From positions 142,634,402 to 142,698,401 of the forward strand of contig CAKMRJ010005523.1 in assembly GCA_928212115.1 (NCBI GenBank): a stretch of 64,000 nucleotides of DNA. Reading direction: 5' to 3'. Each line of letters begins with the position of its first letter. The stretch's first letter is position 1. The notes below the pieces were generated by a model. The model was not told the DNA's origin, did no database searches, and saw only the letters and a list, made by a program, of their open reading frames with translations. The stretch is from Lactuca virosa (Eukaryota; Streptophyta; Magnoliopsida; Asterales; Asteraceae). The position numbers were made by a program, and so were the translations under genes. This document shows positions 24,990-36,698 of the stretch, piece by piece.

Positions 24990-26103
24990 GGTATGTTTCG
25001 AGCATGGTGATGCTATGTGATAGGCCTCTTAGCAGTTCTTGTGTCGGCGAGGGATCTGTCTTGGGCTCGGGAGCCGAGCAACTGGATGATCAGATGAAGG
25101 AGTTCATTTTCGTAGAGATTTCACGCATTAACATTAACCAGACTCCTGTGATCTTCGGTACGGTCAAGGAGGGCATTTTGGAGATCCTTGATGAGAGGAT
25201 GAGCGCATTCCGCTCAGAGGTGACTATGATGGGGATGCACGCGATGACGTTTCGGGAGTTCCGAGCATGTAGAGCTCCAGAATATCATGGGGTTAGGGAC
25301 CCCATTCTCAATAGGAGGTGATTATCGGATATGGCTAACGCGTTCAGGATGAGTTTCTGCCCGAGGAGGCGAAGGTCAGATATGCTTCCTGTCTGTTGAA
25401 GGATCGGGTACGTGATTGGTGGGAAAAGATTGGTAGCGAGTTGGGTGATGATTCGGTTGATGATGTGTCATGGGATGATATCTCGACTGGGTTCTAGCGG
25501 AGTTTGCTCTGCCAATTGAGGTGCAGCAGCCGACGCGAGAGTTTCTGGGTCTCCGCCAGACTACTGAGACTGTGGCCGAGGTCACTGCCAAGTCTCGGGA
25601 GAGGACTTTGTTGGTACCACAGTATGCAGCAAATGAGTAGATGAAGAAAGTGAGGAATCATGATATGATGTGGGATGATATCAGGTAGTTCGTGAGTATT
25701 TCGGGGTACGAGACCCTGAATGATATGACTTCAAGAGCCCGTAAGTGGGAGATAGACTTGGAGCACATTGGTAAGGGGGTCAAATCAGGTGCAGACATTG
25801 AAGGGTCCCAGGAAGCGACCCATGATTTCTAACCAGCGCATGCAAGGCCAGCATGTCTAGAACCTATGCATCACGTGAGGGAAACTGCACGACGGGACTT
25901 GTCGTTCCAGAGGCTTGGGGTGCTACAAGTGTGGCATGTTTGGTCATGTTAGCAGGGATTGTCATCAGGAGGCAAGCCCGTTATGTTCCCTCTGCGATCA
26001 GGCAGGCCACAAAAAGGCCGACTGTCCGATGTTGAGGGGAGGAGCAGTGAGCGTGCCTGGTCTAGCTACTTCGAGGATCACGAATGGACGAGAGGGTAGG
26101 TAA
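24990..26103 (+). pseudogene. Ty3-type gag of element D
   Basis: Opens with FVEISRININQTPVIFGTVK and ERMSAFRSEVT, then FREFRACRAPEYHGVRDPI; after a frame change VRYASCLLKDRVRDWWEKIG, the hallmark of the Retrotrans_gag fold (25370-25440). Later frames give SRERTLLVPQY and SRARKWEIDLEHI. Two CCHC knuckles close it: CYKCGMFGHVSRDC and CSLCDQAGHKKADC (25915-26030), both with all four ligands. Several stops and frameshifts break it. Its 5' part is interrupted by element C. No protease or pol follows, so D is gag-only. Confidence 0.82.
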
Positions 26104-27119
26104 GGAGCCCAACAGAAAGCAGTTGGGCTTTGTTGTGTCGGACAGAGGAGGTCAGGACTCCAGCAGGCGCCATTGCGGGGATTTTATCTGTTGCTTTCTT
26201 CATGGTTTTATCATTATGTACATTATTTTGGAATCTTGCATCGGTTGGGGTAAACGTATATTTGAGTTATTTATCTGCTTATGTTTGGGTTATATATCTT
26301 CAAGTGACGTCATATGCTATTTTCATGCCATGAATTATTAGTGGTTAGCAAAAGGTCATTTCCCTATTTGTGGATTGGGAGTGTTCAGTATTATCTTGGT
26401 ATATTGTCGAGATCGGCTCAGGGGTATTGTATGGAAGGTCTGCGGTCAGGGTTCAGCAGTGTGGTTATCCAGCATCGTCGGGGTTCGGTGAATTTATTCG
26501 TTGTGCTTGGGTTGAGCTTTTGGAAGCGCCAAGCGAAGTGGTATAATGCCGAAGTTTGCTCTGAGCACCGGTTAATTGGACTTCAAGATTTGAGTGCGGT
26601 ATCATTTCAAGGCATCTGGAGTTATCAGTATTGTTGGGATTCAGAAAGTGTTCATCTAGTCTTCAGGGGTTGTATGGTCTTTTAAGTTTGGCTAGTAATG
26701 GATCGCTAGCACTGGTATGCGCGGGTTGTCAACCGTTTTATTATTAGAGAGTAAGAAGGATTGGGAATCCTTCAATTTTCATGTGCCGTGAAGACTTAGT
26801 CGAATCTAAGTGGGGGAGAATTGATCAGGTATTCAGGAAGCAGAAATAGATGTGAAACTAGGATGAGTTTCGCATCCCCTTCAGAGAGGAAGGCGATCGA
26901 GTGGCCGTCTAGATTGAGGATTATGTGATTTGGGAGTTCGGGAAACTTTCCAACATTTGGTTCGCGTTTTCTTGGCATTTGATAGCGGGCTTCGGTTACT
27001 CAGGTTGGCGTTCCAATTATAAATTAAGTTCGGTTGGGAGTGGGTCAGGCACGTGTTAGCATCTGGATGGTGTTCGGGTAGATAGATTAGCAGTAAGGCA
27101 GTGGGCGGCAGGTGTGGCA
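26104..27119 (+). other. Non-coding internal region of element D
   Basis: About 1 kb with no recognisable domain where protease and pol would be expected. Near 26807-26823 it has AAGTGGGGGAGAATTG, which closely resembles the PPT that precedes the D 3' LTR (38160-38174). It may be a second or central polypurine tract, or the scar of an internal deletion or recombination. Confidence 0.55.
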
Positions 27120-27506
27120 GTGTGGAAGTGTTGTAAGACTGCGGGGTAGTCGTAGCATTCACTAGCTAGCAGTTAGCGTGGAAGTGTTTTAAGACTGCGG
27201 GGATAGCTGTAGCATTCACTAGTTAGCAGTTAGCGTGGAAGTGTTCTAAGATTGCGGGGGAGTCGTAGTATTGACTAGTGGTAATTCAGAGTGGAAGTGT
27301 TGTAAGACTGCAGGGGTAGCCGTAGCATTCACTAGTGGTCAGTCAAAGTGGAAAGTATTATAAGACTGTGGGGGTAGCCGTAGCATTCACTAGTGGTCAA
27401 TCAGTGTGGGAAGTGTTGTAAGACTGCAGGGTAGCCGTAGCATACACTAGCGGTCAGATAGTGTGGGAAGTGATGTAAGACTGGGGGTTCGCCATAGCAT
27501 TCACAG
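27120..27506 (+). repeat. Minisatellite in element D, about 57-bp unit, 7 copies
   Basis: Imperfect direct repeats beginning GTGGAAGTGTTGTAAGACTG and containing CGTAGCATTCACTAG, starting near 27122, 27178, 27233, 27291, 27348, 27406 and 27464. Units differ by substitutions and 1-2-bp indels. No coding potential. Confidence 0.85.
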
Positions 27507-27786
27507 ATTTTTTCAGATAACTTAGGCCACAGTGTAATTGGAATCAGGGAACAGTAGGTCGTTATGATCGGGGAACAGTGTAGTGGTTCTGGTAGCATTC
27601 ACTTTTCGTATTAGATTCGGGGGCGACGGGGAGTCGGAATGTTATGATCGGGAGGATCAGAAGGAATAATGGAGCCATGAGTGGCAATATGGTTAGGGCA
27701 AATTTCGATAGCCGAAGTTCTTTTCGGAAGTCGCGGGGAGCGACTGTAAGGTTGCTCTTTGACTCAGCATTCGGGAAGGAACCCGG
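27507..27786 (+). other. Element D internal sequence up to the insertion site of element E
   Basis: GC-richer non-coding sequence ending at the target site CCCGG (27782-27786). Resumes at 37496. Confidence 0.55.
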
Positions 27787-28203
27787 TGATGGGTTTTGAG
27801 AATTCTAACACTCCTAAAGTGTACATGCAATCCTAAATACCTTGGATCTATGTTTTCTCTATTATCCATGGGTTACCACATGGGTTTAGCCCAACATGAA
27901 GAACTATGGATCATAAGCCCACTTTATAAGAATGAATGATTTACCAAATCAACCCCTTATATTTAATTAGTCTCTTTTGATCACAAAACTAATTCCAAAT
28001 TAATTCTTGATCAATACCAATTAAATAATATGATTTCATATTAATATATTATAACTTATAATATATTAATAAACCATAAATCACTTCTTCTCAAAAGTCC
28101 ATCCTATCAAATTATATTGATGATATGCAACCCAAATGGACCATGCTACTCTCGGGTCAAGTACATACCAATTATAGTGATCGACTTAGACATTAATCCA
28201 ACA
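27787..28203 (-). repeat. 3' LTR of element E with a 375-bp internal deletion
   Basis: 417 bp against 792 bp for its partner. The missing part corresponds to 36778-37152. The junction is at 27865/27866, with TAT at both ends of the lost segment, a microhomology deletion. Confidence 0.85.
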
Positions 28204-29918
28204 GTCTCCCAATTGGATAAGTCTAATAACTATTATTGCAAGTACGACTCCACAACCCGACTAGCAATCATAGCTCTTAAAAGCCGCTGTCGAACTCTGA
28301 CCTCGTCAATGACCCGTCCATTAGATAAGGGATCATATATTCCTTCATTCTAGATATCATATGGACTGAGACATGGATTATAATCATTCTCTCTGTCCAT
28401 CTGTTGTTTCCCGATTTCCGATTTACGACGACTGACTAATTGAACAAATAAAATCAGTCCAGGCCTGTTGTCATCACTAAATCATCGAGGGGCCCACAGA
28501 TATCGCTTTTATCCCTCCAAGGGTGAAAGGAATGGATAAACTTTGACTCATATGCTTTCTCTATCCACTCATCAAATCACACACAATGATATGTTTTATA
28601 ACACCGAGTTACCGGTGCGTTTACATATCATCAATGTGCAACCGACTTGTAAACTACAACTCATACCTCTCCGTTTGAAGAATATGAGATATTATCATCT
28701 CACGATCACTCGTGATAAAATCCATGAAGTGATTCAGATGAGCGTGGGTTGAATCCAATACTCGAATCTTATTCCAGGAGCACTTATGAACACTGCAGCC
28801 ACCTTGTCCTAGACAAACTACATACCCATTCATGACATCCTTGCCTCAATACTTACTTCCAAAGTATGATCGACTGTGGATGGTGTGAATAAGATAGTTA
28901 TTCAGGAAGTCAAAACATGCACAGTGAAACACAAGAATAATATTAATCCTATATGGCCCAAAAACTTTTGATTCATATTGATTACTCATTATTCATTGTA
29001 TAATGTTTCGAATAATCAACTTAATACTTGAATTAAAACAATAGCTATGCCATGCTCCAAGCATGCTCACTATGTTTGTCTAAACAATAGTTATACCATG
29101 CTCCAAGCATGCACACTATGTTTGTCTATGGTCCTTACTTTGTGAAATAGATCAATTGAAAAACATTTCAATGATGCTCATTTCAAAATTCCAAATCCTT
29201 ATTGCAAGTGTAAGAATTCCAAATTCTTGTCACTGCTAGAAAGTGTTAGATTCTAAATTATCAATTAAAGATTCTTTTGTAATGTCTAGGTGCCAAAAGT
29301 CACAGAGACTTGACCAATGATATTACAAAACATTCCTTTGGAGATTGTTATAAGACAACTCCATGGAAATGAAGTCTCAAATTCAAAGTACATTCCTTTG
29401 AACATCCTTCTTGCATAAAAGTTTCGAACTTTCTCATCTATCCTTCAACTCCCAATATGGAAACATTCCATATTTGCCATACGATAATTCATTATTAATA
29501 GACTCATGTCTTATCATAATAATGTCAATATGGTCCTTCCATTACTATACTTCCAACTGTCCTTAAGCGACCAATCTTTGGCGAGCCTTAGATTGTCCTT
29601 AACAGTTGTTTAACCACTTTAGTCATATCCGGTTCTATTCCTTTTTCCCTCTAAATTGCTTAGGCATTCGGTAAATTAGAACACGAGAATATTATAGCAT
29701 ATGAATCGATCCTATACCCGAAGCATATGGGACACGATTCATAATGTCTAACATACAAATATGATACTTAATCAGTCTTTTTCTATAATATATCTATTTG
29801 CCATGTTCTCATAATTTTGACTATGAAGAGGGATACCGTAATCATAATCAAATTTTGAGAACGCAATTAACATTTCCATATATAGAATTTCCTTATGTTG
29901 AACCATTCCAACATAATA

Positions 29919-29986
<68 letters not shown>

Positions 29987-31836
29987 ACTAAATTTGATTA
30001 AAATCTCAATCTAAGCTTTTAGAATTGAAATGAAGTATAAATTCCTCTCCCTTAATTATATTAAAACAACTTTTCAAACCCTGCAACTTGCAAATTGAAA
30101 CTTTTGTTTTATATAATTAACATTGCTAACTTGCAACATTCACCATAATAATTATGCTCCCACTAGCATAATAATTATTATTAGCATAACACTTATCCTC
30201 CCACTAGCTTGGACATGTATTCAGAAATCAGTTGGACTTCTAGAAATCAACACTTATTGACTTTCATTACCAAAGTTCAGATTTCTGATACGAGATGCTT
30301 CGATAAGACTTTATCTAGGCTTCTATAACTCATACACCTTTCCTTAGATAGCTCACATGTGTGTCTAAACAATTTTAGAATTTACATCCATAAGTCTGAA
30401 ATGTTTAGACCTTTGCCATTTCTCATAATTCGTATTATGAAAAGGTATGTCGTAATCATAATCAAATTTGAGAATGCAAATATCATAACGGCTATCTCCT
30501 TAAAATCTACTTAGTGAAAGCGTTTCCTCACCATCATTTTCATGAATCAGAGAGAAACCTTATGACACTTATATTTTATGGTGTATGTGTTCCTATCCAT
30601 GTGAATTTGTCATAACCAAAATCACAAGACAAGGTTAGCGACAAATCCAAACTCATATGGACTGAACTTGTTCAATCTTAATTTCTTGCCACCTGGCAGC
30701 ACAAGGGCCTACCATTTCTTCCAAGTAGTTATGTAAAGAACTGAGATCTCATATAACACACATGCATAGCAAACTCTAACTGGAATGGGCACAGAAATAA
30801 GAATATGTCAACATGATAGGTTATAAACCTCAAGTCGTGTGCTAGTGTTTAACAATAGGTTTGTTCTCGATCAGTTCTTGAAACTTGTCAAGATCTTTAA
30901 GACTCCTACTGACCTCTTGACATATAAGACTCTCTTGTAAAGAATCATTCCTTGACAACCAAATATTCAAGAGTTAGTGTGGATTCTTATCAAGATAAAC
31001 ACTTCACACAATTGGCCTTAGTTGGTCTTTGTTTTATCCAAAACATCACAACTTACCAATTTCAAATGTACAAGAGTAGAAAACTTTTACTCTACATTTG
31101 ATAAGTGTTTTAAACCTTTCTTAAGATCATGTCACTCAAGGTTACAATCTTGGAGTATTACTCTAAGACTTGTTTTGGGAACGAAGTATGACTCATCTTC
31201 TTGATTTAAACTATTTCAACAATTCACGATTCCTCTTCTTAGCCATACAAATGCACTAATATGTATTTAGAGGATCAATTGCGATAAAGTTTTTCCATAA
31301 ACATTAAGATGATCATAAAACACGATACTAAAGTACTCTCCCATGTTTTCAGATTGGAGAAACTTTTATCTTTCTGCCTAATTTGATTCTTCTCATTCGT
31401 TCTGCCATACATTGAACCTTTTCCAATGTTTCAGAATTACACTTAAACTTGTAAGCATAACCATGTTTACTAGACTTTAGTAAATCATGACGAATAGTCT
31501 TATTGATCTTTGTGGTGGATCTTGGCCCGCGTACACCCAGTGTACCCGATTCCTTAGTCCTTCGCTTGACTCACATATACATGTGAACAAGGAATTAGTC
31601 TTAATTTACCAAAGATGAAAAATCTCATTCATCGTACCATACAACTTGCATGATTCCAAGTTTCTGTCCAATTGAAACTTGGGTGATAAGAATCTTTCCT
31701 TATTTGGAAAATACTCGACACTACCACAAATGAAAGAATCAAACTCATATTGCTAACATAGGAACATACAAACATCAATTTTTTCACAAATGCCATTGCA
31801 AGGAGATATAATAAAAATAAAAATAAAATTATTTAT
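28204..31836 (-). other. Non-coding 3' half of element E
   Basis: No ORF with family resemblance. From 28204 to about 30870 it is homologous to 3202-5802 of B. Holds an (AT)n array at 29922-29983. The part 30871-31836 has no counterpart that I recognised in B and no credible gene. Confidence 0.65.
29922..29983. repeat. (AT)n microsatellite in element E
   Basis: About 60 bp of pure AT dinucleotides, at a site where element B has only ATATATG (near 4852). Confidence 0.95.
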
Positions 31837-32835
31837 TTATAAAATATGGAAAAAACTTTTCTTTACAATGCAATTACAAATGAAAACTATGTTATTACAT
31901 ATTTCGTAGTAATCTATCATAACTCCTAAGTAGCAGCTCAAAAATCCGATCTTCGAACCATGCGATTGAAATCCATCTTCGCGACCAGATTCAGCATACT
32001 CTTCTTTTAGGCTTCCTTCCTTTTGCATGATCCTACAAAATGTCAAAATGCAACCTAGTCACATCATGTATTAAGAATCATCAATTAGGAACTTAACAGA
32101 GTTAGATAGTGGACTTACCTGAAGTAGAGTCAAACTTTTTGATTTTACCTTATCTCAGATATTTCAGGTAGTCAGGGCAGCTTCGTAACCAGTTCCCCTT
32201 CTCTTGGCAAGAGAAACATATAGACTCTTTGGGAATGGTACACGGGACTATCTCATACTTAGCCTTTCTCTTTGCCTTTTGGTCAACCGGATTGACCATG
32301 GCCGATCCATTTCCATTGGGAAGAGAAAACTTTTCTAGACTTCCAATGTTACCATTGTCAATGCCCATGGAAGTTTGAGAAGTAGATCTTCCCATGAAAT
32401 TTTCTTTTCCAATGCTCCACATCATTGTTGATTCAGCAGCAACAGGCAAATAGTTAAGATCAATAAGGTCATGTCGTGGTCTGTCACATAGTAGTCCTTA
32501 ATGAACACACTATATGACTCAGGAAGTGACTGAAGAACCCAGTCAACCACCAACTACCTCGAGACAACGACACCCAATACTCTCAGCCTGTCAATATGTG
32601 ACATCATCTCCAAGACGTGAGTACACACAGGCCTTCCATCTTCATGTTTCATTGCAAGTAGGGTTTGAGTGACCTTGAATTTTTCAAGTCTTTGAATTTG
32701 TGGGTTAGGGAGAATTATTGGAGGAGGTGGAGGAAGTAAAGTATGACTTCCACGATCCAACCGCAAGAAATCATCTTCAAGAGAAAAGCTTGTTCCAAAA
32801 GATTTGGGAAGACCATAGTTGTCTGAACTAGACAT
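31837..32835 (-). pseudogene. Gag remnant of element E, Pro-rich N-terminus
   Basis: Starts ATG 32835 (MSSSDNYGLPKSFGTSFSL), then HTLLPPPPPIILPNPQIQ, LEKFKVTQTLLAMKHEDGRP and VLEMMSHIDRLRVLGVVVS (UBN2-like). A stop at 32554 and a frameshift follow; 32150-32449 gives CFSCQEKGNWLRSC, a CCHC knuckle whose His is Asn, followed by PDYLKYLR. A further piece at 31837-32046 (KEEYAESGREDGFQSHGSKI) is probably the C-terminus. The FDGSNFNDW block seen in B is absent here and replaced by the Pro-rich segment, so this Gag is built differently although leader and LTR match B. Confidence 0.72.
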
Positions 32836-33208
32836 CTACAATGGGAGAAATTCAAGTTATTTGATTTAAGTCCTTAATATAACACCCAAATGAAATATTA
32901 AGGCTAGGACCCAACACAATATTTTACAATTTGAAAGAGGGATGCCGTAATCCAAACTGCAAAATATTTGAAGGTAGGTAAATGATGATTTACCAATTTC
33001 CACCACGAAAAACAAAAAAGAATTTTAGGTTTTAAGTGAATTGAAATTCCTAGATCCTTTGAGACTTATTGAACAATTCAATGACATGTTTTAATCTCGA
33101 CTGTGCCCTTCAAGTTTGTGATTGGGATGCCGAGGATCACAAACAAGGTGTGAGTAACCATGCAAATTAGCTTGGTACACCCAATGTTACAACCACTTAA
33201 TCAATGTG
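32836..33208 (-). other. Leader of element E next to gag
   Basis: Homologous to 907-1280 of A. Ends at ATGTG (33204-33208), the target site of solo LTR 2, and resumes at 35451. Confidence 0.6.
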
Positions 33209-35445
33209 TGTCACAACCCGAATCTTTTCCCGTTAAAGTTAGCCGTTTTTCCGTTAAATAAATTACGAATTTTATTTTTTTCGTTAAATTCTTACGGTTT
33301 AGAAGATCGTTTTTATAAGAGTCGGAAACAAAATCACGCGAAAACCCGAGTTTCCTTTGAAAATCAGCGGTTTCCGGCCTGAGTGGTGTTCACGGCCGTG
33401 AACCCGATCACGACCATAAACCCGTTCACGGCTAGTGGACCCTCACCGACCATGAAACCCGCTATATATATGAGCCTCTACCCCTCATGTGTACTTTTCT
33501 GGCCGCGAACACCCTTTCTCTCTCTAAAAATCATCACCCGAAAACACAAGATTTCTCTTCATCTATCACTCTATCCGCCTTGGAATGCGCTTTGGAGCAT
33601 CAAACACCCGCCTTTTCATCAAAATCAAGTGTTGTTGTTCTTGAGTTCACGGCCGTGAACCTTTCAAATCTTCATAGTTCATCAAGAACAGGCCGTGAAC
33701 CCTTCAAACCTTCAAAGGCCGTAAATAATTCAAAAGCAGTAAACTGTTCACGGCCGAGAACAGTTCACGGCTGGAAACCCTTCACGGCCGCAAACCCACC
33801 CTAAGTCGTGAACTTAGCTGAAAACTCGCTTTCTCCGATTCAATCGAGTCCCGGTAACATTCCTAAACCGAAAGCAAGTGTTTTTCTAACACTATAAATA
33901 ATGGTTTCGCTAATAATATGCATATATGTATTTAATTGTTATTAGGATCCCGTTAAGTGCCACGTACATCAACCCGAGCGTCTTCATTCACAGTTTCGTT
34001 GTCCGATACTTTCACGCAACTAACAGTGAGTTCATGCCCCTATGCTTTTATTATTTTTAACATTTTCATGGGGGATACAAGCCAAACACAAATGATTTTT
34101 GTGAATTTATACAAAAAAAGGATTTCAACACCCTTAAAACTGATGCAATTAATACAACCATACGGTTTCCATATTTTATAAAATATTTAAATATTTTATC
34201 CCTTTTGTAACATGCTGAGCATAAGGGACGTTTTCAACTTATAAGCATAATTGCATAGTTTTCTGATCAATACACAAACCAAGTACATAACCTACCTACA
34301 AACTATAATAGGTATAGTTTTGGGATTTCAATACACGGTTTTACACTTAATGGCATATAAACTATGACAGACTTAGTTTATGATATTCTCGGGTAGCAAG
34401 AATATTTTTACTAAATAATTATTTAAGTATAATTATTACTCTATAAAGTATACAAACGGATTTAAATGCAATAGATCAATACAGAACTACACGTAAGCTA
34501 GTTAGTACAGGATTGTGAGACAACTCTTCAAATGTACCTTCAGGGCTACAGATTAAATCCTATCTTTTAGTGTAACCAGAGTCTCCTGTAGGGAGAGCGT
34601 GAGATTTATGAATAGATCTATTCGGGACTGACAATCTCACACCTAAACTGCTAGCTACAGTTAGGCAGGCATGCTTGGGGTGACAAATATCATACCGTTC
34701 GACGCCTGAAGAATGTCGTAGAGGTCATCAGTCATATCAAGCATGGTTATACGACTCACAATAGTATAAACTAACCTTTTGTTCATAAGATTTCATTCTT
34801 CATTAGTTTTATTTTAATTAATACAACTGTTATACTTTACACTGGAGGATTTCGGGGGATAGAATACGTGGTTTTATTTTAAGTATTGAAACTACTTAAC
34901 ATACTGGAGGTAACCAGGGTTTTCCAATAGAACATTCTATACATACTGGTGATAGCCATGGTTTTCAAACATAAGGGGTTTTACATTCAAAACAGTATTA
35001 TATAATTCATCAGGTGGTAATCAGGCTTTAGAACTAAAACTTTATGGAACATTGTAATAAACTCATATGTTAGAAAATATTGGATTTTCTTGGAAGCATA
35101 CAAATCTTTTCACTGATTCATTAACAGGTTTTCGTTACAAAAACATGCTTATGAACTCACCAGCTTAATGCTGATACTCTTTTCAAAACCGCTTGTATTC
35201 TCAGGAAATTAGTAGACAGGTACTCCCGCAGCTTTTGAGAAGACGGAGCATTTATAGAGTCACGTCTTTATATTTTGCTACTTTTGTTGTATATAAATGC
35301 GAATCAAATAGATGTAAATACCTTTTATATATATTCAATGTAATGGTTGTGTTTACTTTGATTACTATGATGCAATTGTTGTGATACTATACATGATGTC
35401 CTCCACCCCCGAACGTTTCCGCTGTTCCGGTTTGGGGGTGTGACA
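33209..35445 (+). mobile_element. Solo LTR 2 (2.24 kb) inserted in element E
   Basis: Edges TGTCACAACCCG and GGGGGTGTGACA, an almost perfect terminal inverted repeat. Flanked by a perfect 5-bp duplication ATGTG (33204-33208 and 35446-35450). Same family as solo LTR 1 by shared 3' end and layout: TATA box at 33463-33470, palindromes GTTCACGGCCGTGAAC at 33388-33403 and 33645-33660, and further ACGGCCG half-sites to 33797. No PBS, PPT or internal domain. Confidence 0.86.
33463..33470 (+). promoter_or_regulatory. TATA box of solo LTR 2
   Basis: TATATATA about 255 bp inside the LTR, followed by a CT-rich start region (CCCTTTCTCTCTCT near 33510). A perfect 16-bp palindrome lies 60 bp upstream. Confidence 0.55.
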
Positions 35446-35450
35446 ATGTG

Positions 35451-35860
35451 CCGGTTAACCACACACGCTCCATTGATCTATGATTAACATCAAGCTACCC
35501 TTTTCCACGCACTGTAAGTCTCGATTAGTGTGCCGGTTAACCACACACGCTCCATTAACGACTCAACAAGGTGCAAAGTGCAATTTCATGGGTTAGCACC
35601 ATATTCACATTTTCCTAAGTAACTAAGATTTGGGAATTTATAAGTGTTTAGTTACTTTATATTTATCATTATACTTTTAATGAAGGGAGAATTAGAGTCC
35701 TATCCTACTCGTTCGGCTAACGACCCTCCACCAATCAAGGAAGCGGTGGGTGAGAGTGGACACCCATTAAACTGCCATTTTATAGGCAGTAACCTTATAC
35801 CCCCCTTATAGACCAGCTTCGTGAATGAGGCCTACTAACGGTAAGACTGACTTTGTTCTT

Positions 35861-35916
<56 letters not shown>

Positions 35917-36684
35917 CCTATAATATTATAATAGTATAAGGGTAGAATTTTAAACTTTAAAATTCTAGGGTTTGGAATTAAATGTTTCAAAAGTTAGACT
36001 TTTACATTTAAAAATTCCAAAACTTGAGGGCAAGTTTTAAACTATTCAAAAAAAAATTTGGAATCCATAACTTATGAGTTTAATATAGGTTTTAAGAAAA
36101 GATTTTTGACATTCCATAACTTGAGGACAAGTTATGGAGTTCATAAAACCATTTATGGGAAAAACACTCTTCAAGTTCATATCTTAGGATTTTAATGATC
36201 TTTTTAGAAGAAAACTTTTCATTTTCCATAACTTGAGGACAAGTTATGGCATTCATCAAAACCATTTAGATCAAAAAATTGTAACTTACAAAAACAATAA
36301 ATATGTCTATGAACTAAATTAAACTCATAAGAACAAGACAATTCATATCAAACAAATTTCATGTAATTAGCCTAACCATATAAACTAATACAAAACATGA
36401 AACTTTGACAATTATCTTTTAAATTGGATAAGAATGATCATTACCACATCAAAAACAAGTTTATAAGTTCAAAAATAGCATAGGGTAATGATCCTAGTCC
36501 AATTCCAACCAAAAACCTCGAAAATCTGCATCCAGGAGCACCAACTCGTAGAGTGAAAGAGCTGAATCGGCGAGTTGGATGAATTTGTGCGTGGACTCGG
36601 CGAGTCCACTGTCCAGAAAGCTGAAATTCGATTTTTAAGGCAGTTCCAAGAAAGTAGCATCAAGTATAACTGAAAACAAGCCTA
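35451..36684 (-). other. Leader of element E next to the PBS
   Basis: Contains the TGCCGGTTAACCACACACGC motif twice (35448-, and near 35530), an (AT)n array at 35865-35912, three stem-loops (36019-36038; 36114-36137; 36236-36259; the last two have perfect 10-bp arms CCATAACTTG / CAAGTTATGG around a 4-base spacer), and a perfect GGACTCGGCGAGTCC palindrome at 36593-36607. No credible ORF. Confidence 0.65.
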
Positions 36685-36697
36685 GGCTCTGATACCA
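36685..36697 (-). other. Primer binding site of element E
   Basis: GGCTCTGATACCA on the plus strand, identical to element A, one base from the LTR edge at 36699. Confidence 0.85.
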
Positions 36698-36698
36698 C

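Noticed and set aside
29798..30001. ORF with a run of Ile-Tyr
   Set aside because: Translation of an (AT)n microsatellite.
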